From NCBI GenBank assembly GCA_963781785.1, contig CAWAHD010000005.1, positions 1,736,001 to 1,800,000 on the forward strand: DNA of 64,000 nt, in the 5' to 3' direction. The position numbers were made by a program, and so were the translations under genes. Every line of letters begins with the position of its first letter. The first letter of the stretch is position 1. Positions 58,301 through 64,000 of the stretch are shown here, in pieces. The DNA comes from CAWAHD01 sp963781785. GTDB lineage: Bacteria > Planctomycetota > Planctomycetia > Isosphaerales > Isosphaeraceae. Under the pieces are notes generated by a model. It was not told where the DNA came from. It worked only from the letters and a program-made list of their open reading frames with translations, and searched no databases.

Positions 58301-61300
58301 GACTGTTCAATCATCTGGGCCCCGTCGGCCCCGGCGGCAGCTACGTGCGAACGGCCCAGGTCACGCTGCCGGAAGGGTTGAACGGCACGTATTACTTCGT
58401 CGTCACCGCGGCCGCCAAGAACGGGCCGTTCGAGTTCATCTACGGCGACGGCACCGACAACATCTCGGTCTCGGCGCCCTTCACGATCAATCTCACTCCG
58501 CCGCCGGACCTCACCGTCACGAGCGTGAGTGCCCCGACTACCGGAGAAGAGGGCAGCACGATTCAGGTCGGCTGGACGGTGCAGAACGTCGGGCCGGGCC
58601 AGGCGAGCGGCTCGTGGCAAGACGAGGTCGTGATCCAGCAGGCCGGCCAGCCCAGTTCCCAGTTCCTGATCCTGGGCACCTTCACCAACTTCAGCGCCGT
58701 CGATCCCGGCAAGCAGTATACCCGCACCGAAGCAGTCAATCTCCCACTTCACATCAGCGGTTTGTACAACGTCGAGGTCATCGCCAACTACGACGGCGAG
58801 CTGTTCGAGAATGGGGCCACCGCCAACAACACCGGCATCGCGCCCCAGCCGATCACCGTGACGGTGACTCCACGGCCGGATCTCCAGGTCGCCGCCATCG
58901 ACATACCGTCGACGGTGAACGCCGGCGGAACGTTCTCGGTCACCTACACCGTCATCAACCAGGGGAGCGCCCCGACAACGGTGAACTGGGATGACAAGAT
59001 CTACCTCTCGCTGACGCCCCAGGTGGAGGACGACTCGATCCTGATCCAGGATCTTCCCAACCAGTCGGCGCTCGATCCCGGCGATGAGTACCAGGCGACG
59101 ACCGTCCCGGTGACGGTGCCGGATCGCTATGCCGGCCAGGTCTACGTGATCGTCGACGTCGATGCCAACCATGTGGTCGACCAGTGGCCTAATGGCACGC
59201 ACGACCTCGAATACCAGCCGGTCTACGTGAACCCGATTCCGCTGCCCGATCTGGTCATGAGCAACGTTGTTGCACCCACCCAGGTGATCGCGGGCACGAC
59301 GTTCAACGTCAGCTTCACGGTGACCAACCTGGGCTCGGGCCCGACCCTGGAGGATGAATGGACCGACTCGGTCTGGCTGGCCCTCGACAAGACCCGGCCG
59401 ATTCCGGCGAAGGGCGATATCCTCTTGACCGAGGCCACGCACACGGGCGCTCTGGCGCTCGACGCGGGCTACGACGAGACCCTCTCCGTCACCTTGCCGG
59501 TCAATCTCCAACCCGGCACGTATTACGTCACACCGTGGACCGACCTGTATTCGACCGTGCTTCAGAACACGCTGGCGGTGAACGTCAATCCGGATGACCC
59601 CAACAACTTCCAGAGCGACAACTACAAGGCGCGGCAGATCGACATCCTCGCGCCCTTGCCGGACCTGGTTGTCACGACGGTGACGGCACCGGCCACGGCC
59701 ACGGGGGGTGTTGACAACTTCACGGTCAACTGGACGGTCGAGAACACCGGCAACGGCGTCGCCCAGCCGACCGGATGGATCGACACGGTCTACCTGACCA
59801 ACGATCCGACGGACCCGCTGAACCAGAACGCCATCACGATGACGCTGGGATCGGTCACGCACAATACGGTGCTCAACGTCGACGCCAGCTATAACGCCAG
59901 CCTCACCGTCGAGCTGTCGCCCTCGGCGGTGGGCCACTACATCGTCGTCTACACCGACGCGCCGCAGCCAAATATCACCACACCTTACAACGTCGTCGAG
60001 GAGGTCTCCGAGACCAACAACCTGAAGGCGGTTTCCTCAATCGTGACACCGGTGCCCGCCGATCTGGTGATCACGAATGTGTCGATTCCGACGGTGAACT
60101 ACTCGGGCGAAAAGATGACGTTCACCTACACGGTCGAGAATCAGGGACCAGACCCCGTCTGGGGTGGCACGGCCTACTGGACCGATTTCATCTGGGTCTC
60201 TCCCGAGCCGACTTTCAACCGATTCGACGCGTCGTTCCTGGGTCAGACGACCCACGCCCAGACCACGCCTCTAGAGCCGGGACAGAGCTATACGATCAAC
60301 TACACCGTCACGCTGCCGCCGGGCACGAGCGGTCCGTATTACCTCTACATCGACCTGGATGCGCACAACGACCTGCCTCCCAACATATATATCTACCAGG
60401 CGCGCCTGGAGATGACGGACTGGTGGCCGGCCGATACGGGCGACAATTCCTACTGGCTGAGCCAGTTCAACCACTGGGCATTCGAGGACCCCAACAACAA
60501 CCGGCTCGCCACGCCGTTCAACATCATCTATCGCGAGCCCGACCTCACGGTGACGAACATCACCGTGCCGGCCAACGTGATCTCGGGCTCGACCGTGCCG
60601 ATCACTTACACCGTGACCAACCGAGGCACGCGCGCCACGCGCACGGCAAGCTGGACGGATCGCATCTTCCTGTCGCAGGACCCATCGCTCGACATCTACG
60701 ACACGGTGCTGGGCCAGACGGGCTACGGGCAGGTGCTCGCTGCCGGAGCATCGTACACCGAGACACTCAACGTGCGCATTCCCGACGGCATCCAGGGAGA
60801 TTTCGACATCATCGTCTATGCCGATTCCGATGCACAGACCGACTTTTCCGTGACGAGCGACATCGGATTTGGATTGTACGGCGTGAAAATCGGCGTGCCC
60901 GATGAGCTCAATCCGTATGACCTGGCCTCGGTGGCCAGCCGCAGCCTGGGGCGGGGCAACGTGCCGCAATACGAAGACGAAGCGGACAAGATCTCGTCCG
61001 TACCGCTGCCCATCACGCTGGCGCCCGCGCCCCACCTCCAGGTGACGGCGATCAGCTCCGACGCCAATGCGGGCCACGTCTTCCAGGGGCAGACGCTCGA
61101 CGTCACCTACACGGTCACCAACACGGGCGCCGCCACTCCCCCGACCATGCCCATGTGGGATGACCTGATCTACTTCTCGGCCGACACCAACCTTGATTTG
61201 AAAGCCGATACCTACCTCGGGATGGTCGAGCACATGCACGGCCTGGGCGCCGGCGCCAGCTATACCATAACGACCCAGGTCCAGGTGCCTGTGAACCTGA

Positions 61301-62733
61301 GCGGTCCGTATTACCTGTTCGTCATCACCAATCCGCCGGTTGACAGTCCCATCGGCATGGTGTTCGAGGGGGGCGGCGCCAACCAGGTCAACAGCCTGTA
61401 CCTGGCCCCGCCCCTGGTGATCGACCCGCCGCCGGCGAGCCAGCTTGTGGTCTCGGGCATCACGCTGCCCGACCCGGCGACGGTGAAATCCGGCGACCCC
61501 TTCAGCGTGGGCTGGACGGTGACGGACGAGAGCACGACCAATCCCGCGCCGGGAAGCTGGTCGGATGCGGTCTATATCGGCATGGGGACGTCGTGGAGCA
61601 TCGCCGACGTTTACCTGGGAACGGTCGCTCACACCGGCACGCTGGCGCCCGGCGATAGCTACACCGGCACGCTCGCGGCCGTGATGCCGTCGCTCACGCC
61701 GGGGCAGTACCACATCTTCGTGCGCACCGATATCTTCGACCAGCTCTCCCTGCCCGCGGGCGTGCCCGAGTCGAGCAAGACGACCGCCTCGGCCGATCTG
61801 CTCACCGTGGCCGTCGACAGCCTGACTCTGGGTGTGCCCTATGCGACGACGCTCTCGAGCGGCCAGGAGCGGCTGCTTCAGGTGACCGTGCCCCAGGGAG
61901 CCACGCTCGAGGTGACCCTGAGCTCGAACGCTTCCGGCGCAACCAACGAGGTCTACTTGAAGCAGGGGTCCGCGCCGACGCAGTCGGTGTACGACGCCGC
62001 ATACCAGGGGGGGCTGTCGCCGAATCAGACCGCCGTCATCCCGTCGACGATCCCGGGCGTTTATTACATCTTGATCGAAGGGAACTCGGAGCCGGCCGAC
62101 GACTCGCCCGTTTCGGTACTGGCGGCACTGCTTCCCCTGTCGATCACGAACGTGCAGATCGATCAGGGGGGAGACAGCGCTTACGTGACCACGACGATCA
62201 GCGGCGCCCAGTTCCAGTCCAATGCCATCGTCAAGCTGGTCATGCCGGGCTTTGCCGAGTACCAGCCACTCATCACGAATTTCGTGAACAGCACCGAGAT
62301 CCTTGCCGAGTTCGACCTCACGGGCGCCCCGTTCGGCTTGTACGACGTTCAGGTCACCAACCCCGATGGTCAGCAGGCGATCGCGCCGTATCGCTTCGAG
62401 ATCGAACAGACGGTCCAGCCCGATGTGACGATCGGCGTGGGCGGGCCTCGTTTCATTCTCGCGGGCGATACAGGTACCTACAGCGTGGCGCTCCAGAACC
62501 TCGGGAATATCAACGCGCCTTATGTCGAGTTCAACGTCGGCATCCCCCAGTTGAGTAATGCGTTCCCAACCGACCTGAGCAACCCGAACATCGCCGATCC
62601 GGTCAACGTCAACCTGTTCGACCTCCCCTACGTCGAGCTCAACACCAACTTGTCGGGCGCCGCCGGACTCGAGCCTGGACGCCCAGGTGCCGTATGCCAC
62701 GCTCCAGTCACAGGCAGACACGGCCGCCAGTAA
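55333..62733 (+). CDS. Giant repeat surface protein, segment 2 (lectin-like and 13 CARDB domains)
   Basis: Continues segment 1. A Big_5-like domain (FTVKFDEPIQESTFTPSQVT) is followed by an L-type-lectin-like domain (FVVSFDFNIHDGGGLGGGAD; SFAVEYDTYNNGGEDPDNSH; ~residues 95-260), then another Big_5 (DVTFNKLMNISTLNSSNITL). Thirteen CARDB domains follow, each opening like PDLVVTTVTAPATATGGVDN and containing WTVENTGNG... and YHLFVETDSGDAVFENG-type strands. After these come a PPC-like domain (VTVPQGATLEVTLSSNASGA; GVYYILIEG) and an IPT-like domain. CARDB domains are adhesion-type beta sandwiches of cell-surface proteins. It ends in the wrong frame after NTNLSG: 2 bases seem lost in GGGCGCC at 62655-62662. 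Confidence 0.87.
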   Translation: MTGPTVVDFEPSAPTNQNVSSFTVKFDEPIQESTFTPSQVTITGPNGPVDMSQAVVTALDQEQETFQVSFPTQSADGQYAVSVGPDITDLSGNAMSIVEVTDEQFLTQPSDWTFNGSSTYLPPGSVSWTSNGVIRLTSASGYETGSSFFGQAQPADPFVVSFDFNIHDGGGLGGGADGMTFVVAQEPNQGSTGGGLGYSGYPGTSFAVEYDTYNNGGEDPDNSHVGIDYNGVLYPITAHVDPLLGGGSTFHTIIRFDGKSLLAVQVQSPDGHITTLSYNLPAAAIPSEYTFGFTASTGAGYEDADISNVAVYLLPNGGSGGAYTTTFTIDKTPPTVVGSTPTGVVNAPVSQVDVTFNKLMNISTLNSSNITLTGPSGNIPLGQPYLVSGTTYAIPFALERANGTYQLNVGAAVQDLAGGDLGGSGYQASYTVSLPDLVTSAVNPSSSSASLGDTLNVGWTVTNSGTAPAVGPWTDNVYLSTTPTLGAAPIYLGSFAAETGGALAAGGSYTGQATVQIPFSSSLMAGTYYLVVLTDAGGVVNESVLTTQQSSAAITLAVPPPPDLTASGVSTSSTSAQPGQSETVTWSVENVGGSPATGSWTDDVYLAPNGTLTGATLLGSVSQTSGLAAGGSYAGTLTRTLPASLADGTYQVIVITDAGAAVVTDPNRANNESTASQPLTFGHVDLVPSIASAPTSATSGTSVTVDWSTTNMGTASTLSGWVDRAYLSTTSQVTATSLLLGAITQSGPLTPGQSTTGEATETIPLGDGGTYQIIVVADATSQLIEPGGVSNSTTQGISIALAPYADLAVSNVVAPAQTIGDPAYPVISWTVTNVGTGAGQTSSWTDAVIASPSNNDADPNAVTLADYMHTGGLAVGASYTQTQTVQMPAGFTGRYHLFVETDSGDAVFENGSKANNVGEAPNNFDVMPIPYADLVVSSIVVPQPAGSGLPLNVTWTITNQGIGLTNTPSWSDDLALASDPAGKNIIQDYGLFNHLGPVGPGGSYVRTAQVTLPEGLNGTYYFVVTAAAKNGPFEFIYGDGTDNISVSAPFTINLTPPPDLTVTSVSAPTTGEEGSTIQVGWTVQNVGPGQASGSWQDEVVIQQAGQPSSQFLILGTFTNFSAVDPGKQYTRTEAVNLPLHISGLYNVEVIANYDGELFENGATANNTGIAPQPITVTVTPRPDLQVAAIDIPSTVNAGGTFSVTYTVINQGSAPTTVNWDDKIYLSLTPQVEDDSILIQDLPNQSALDPGDEYQATTVPVTVPDRYAGQVYVIVDVDANHVVDQWPNGTHDLEYQPVYVNPIPLPDLVMSNVVAPTQVIAGTTFNVSFTVTNLGSGPTLEDEWTDSVWLALDKTRPIPAKGDILLTEATHTGALALDAGYDETLSVTLPVNLQPGTYYVTPWTDLYSTVLQNTLAVNVNPDDPNNFQSDNYKARQIDILAPLPDLVVTTVTAPATATGGVDNFTVNWTVENTGNGVAQPTGWIDTVYLTNDPTDPLNQNAITMTLGSVTHNTVLNVDASYNASLTVELSPSAVGHYIVVYTDAPQPNITTPYNVVEEVSETNNLKAVSSIVTPVPADLVITNVSIPTVNYSGEKMTFTYTVENQGPDPVWGGTAYWTDFIWVSPEPTFNRFDASFLGQTTHAQTTPLEPGQSYTINYTVTLPPGTSGPYYLYIDLDAHNDLPPNIYIYQARLEMTDWWPADTGDNSYWLSQFNHWAFEDPNNNRLATPFNIIYREPDLTVTNITVPANVISGSTVPITYTVTNRGTRATRTASWTDRIFLSQDPSLDIYDTVLGQTGYGQVLAAGASYTETLNVRIPDGIQGDFDIIVYADSDAQTDFSVTSDIGFGLYGVKIGVPDELNPYDLASVASRSLGRGNVPQYEDEADKISSVPLPITLAPAPHLQVTAISSDANAGHVFQGQTLDVTYTVTNTGAATPPTMPMWDDLIYFSADTNLDLKADTYLGMVEHMHGLGAGASYTITTQVQVPVNLSGPYYLFVITNPPVDSPIGMVFEGGGANQVNSLYLAPPLVIDPPPASQLVVSGITLPDPATVKSGDPFSVGWTVTDESTTNPAPGSWSDAVYIGMGTSWSIADVYLGTVAHTGTLAPGDSYTGTLAAVMPSLTPGQYHIFVRTDIFDQLSLPAGVPESSKTTASADLLTVAVDSLTLGVPYATTLSSGQERLLQVTVPQGATLEVTLSSNASGATNEVYLKQGSAPTQSVYDAAYQGGLSPNQTAVIPSTIPGVYYILIEGNSEPADDSPVSVLAALLPLSITNVQIDQGGDSAYVTTTISGAQFQSNAIVKLVMPGFAEYQPLITNFVNSTEILAEFDLTGAPFGLYDVQVTNPDGQQAIAPYRFEIEQTVQPDVTIGVGGPRFILAGDTGTYSVALQNLGNINAPYVEFNVGIPQLSNAFPTDLSNPNIADPVNVNLFDLPYVELNTNLSGAAGLEPGRPGAVCHAPVTGRHGRQ

Positions 62734-64000
62734 CGGTCATATTCAGATCCCGGGCTACCTGTTCAACGAGGCCGCCGGGGGCTTTACCGGGTTCACCTTC
62801 GACGTCACGACGTATCCTGGTCTGGCGGCCTTGAACGATCGCAGCTTCGACGCGCTCAAGGCCGAGCTCTACGCGGCATTTCCAGCTTATGCCCGGGAGG
62901 GAATCCTCGACAACGGGCCGCAGGGTCTCGATCAGATCTCGCCCGGTCTCTACCAGATCTACGAAGAGTTCGGCGCAGTCCCCTCGTTATTCCAGATCCC
63001 ATTTATACCGTTCCAGTTCGACATCAACGCGTCGGCGACGACGCTCACGCGCGCCGAGTTCGTGGCGCAATCGATCTCACAGGCCGACGAGCTGCGAACC
63101 GCCATCCTGGCCGACAGCACCGCCCCGACGGCGCTGGAGAACCTGGCCGCCAGCCAGACGGCGTGGGAAGACCTCTACCTGGCCGGCCTCGAACAGGCGG
63201 GCGAGCTCTTGCCCGACGGCACCACGCCGCCGATCAGCCAGAACCCGCTGATCATGAGCCTGATGGCCACCCTGGCGACCGGTGTGCTGGCCGGTCCGGC
63301 CGGCAGCGGCATCATCTCCAGCGGCAACGTGTCCCAGTTCTTCAGCGAGCTGCTCACGTGGTACGGCAACAACACCGACGAGATCGCCCCGGCATCCATG
63401 TACAACGACCACGACAATCCCATTGCCAACTTGCTCCCATTCAGCCAGTTCAACCTGAACGCGACGCTGCCGACCAGCTTTGAAGACTTCAATGTTTATG
63501 TGCCATGGGTGGGATGGGGTGATCGTGCCGATCTGCCGCCGTCGTTCCAGATCAACAGCGTGCAGGAGGTCAACGGTCAGCCGGTGATACCGCTGGATCT
63601 CAGCCAGTACGTCGACAACCAGGGGCAGGACGCCGGGCTGGCGTCGATGACCGGGCCGTTCACCTCGGAAGACAACGGTTACATCCCCAATGGCCAGGCG
63701 CTGCCGTTCACCGTCAACTTCCAGAACGACCCCGAGGCCACGACCTCGCCCGGCGAGATCCGCATCACCACCCAGCTCGACCCCAGCCTCGACCCGCGCA
63801 CGTTCCGCCTCGGAGACATCCAGATCGGTGACATCGACATCCAGATCCCCAGCAATCTGGGGTTGTTCCAGGGAGATTTCGACTTCACCTCGAGCAACGG
63901 ATTTATCGTGCGGGTGAGCGCCGGCGTTGACCTTCAGTCGGGCACGGCGACCTGGCTGATCGAGGCGATCAACCCGGTGACCGGGCTGGTGATCACCAAT
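62663..64000 (+). CDS. Giant repeat surface protein, segment 3 (runs off the right edge)
   Basis: In the +1 frame after the switch, beginning PDSSLDAQVPYATLQSQAD and remaining open to base 64000 (446 codons). It has a helical segment (AALNDRSFDALKAELYAAFP; TLTRAEFVAQSISQADELRT) and then beta-rich stretches: PFTVNFQNDPEATTSPGEIR, LDPSLDPRTFRLGDIQIGDI and GFIVRVSAGVDLQSG. The latter match the pattern of conserved C-terminal modules of planctomycete giant proteins. Together the three segments make one gene of more than 4,900 codons. The end and any membrane or sorting signal lie beyond the window. Confidence 0.8.

Noticed and set aside
57949..62721. Long minus-strand frames (662 and 816 codons) antisense to the CARDB region
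   Set aside because: They consist of Arg/Gly/Val/Asp-rich shadow sequence opposite well-supported CARDB domains.

Overview
The window looks like a chromosome segment of a planctomycete, probably of the Isosphaeraceae/Gemmataceae type. The basis is high GC content, several ECF sigma factors carrying C-terminal membrane and repeat extensions, a Ser/Thr kinase, a PEP-CTERM hydrolase, and four very large surface proteins that begin with the planctomycete 'LE.R.LL' (LEPR-XLL-like) N-terminal motif. I saw no rRNA, tRNA or CRISPR array. The assignment rests on gene content only.

Layout. 0-5.3 kb: a truncated HlyD/RND adaptor, a serine beta-lactamase-like hydrolase, a GDSL/SGNH PEP-CTERM hydrolase and a small HicA-like/HTH pair. 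5.4-11.8 kb: a direct duplication of a ~2.6 kb sigma-factor gene (copy 1 decayed, copy 2 nearly intact) flanking a PIN-domain toxin-antitoxin pair and a perfect 26-bp AT-rich palindrome. 11.9-19.1 kb: small hypothetical genes, a PepSY-like lipoprotein, thrS, a frameshifted threonine dehydratase-like gene and a Tat-exported protein. 19.2-25.6 kb: a transmembrane kinase fused to a heme-type (DUF3365/Tll0287-like) sensor domain, divergent from an ECF sigma factor, then yajQ, an RdgC-like gene and a parvulin PPIase. 25.6-30 kb: a methyltransferase, membrane-anchored SGNH hydrolase and SDR epimerase in one direction (possibly surface glycan modification), an inverted pair of degenerate hexamer tracts, and a VOC protein. 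30.2-35.2 kb: an ECF sigma factor-TM-WD40 gene, an IS256-type element inserted exactly between two convergent stop codons, and a PadR-VOC-DUF1579 operon with a palindromic operator. 35.8-64 kb: a surface-protein island with two convergent S53 (sedolisin) peptidases carrying Ig-like repeats, a YciI-like gene, a PhyH dioxygenase, a Gly-rich beta-helix protein, a small exported protein, and a giant adhesin-like gene (over 4,900 codons, running off the right edge) with ~7 tandem 153-173-aa repeats, a lectin-like domain and 13 CARDB domains.

A striking feature is that many otherwise convincing genes switch reading frame once or twice. Most of the switches sit at short G/C homopolymers or at GCGC runs that are 2 nt too short. 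The same contraction occurs at the same place in both sigma-factor copies. I think many of these are consensus or assembly errors rather than true pseudogenes, but raw reads are needed to decide. Affected genes are annotated with the position of the switch.

No complete, clearly novel multi-gene system was proven. The best candidates for something undescribed are the kinase-heme sensor fusion with its divergent sigma factor, the HicA-like/HTH pair, the giant repeat protein, and the inverted hexamer tracts.
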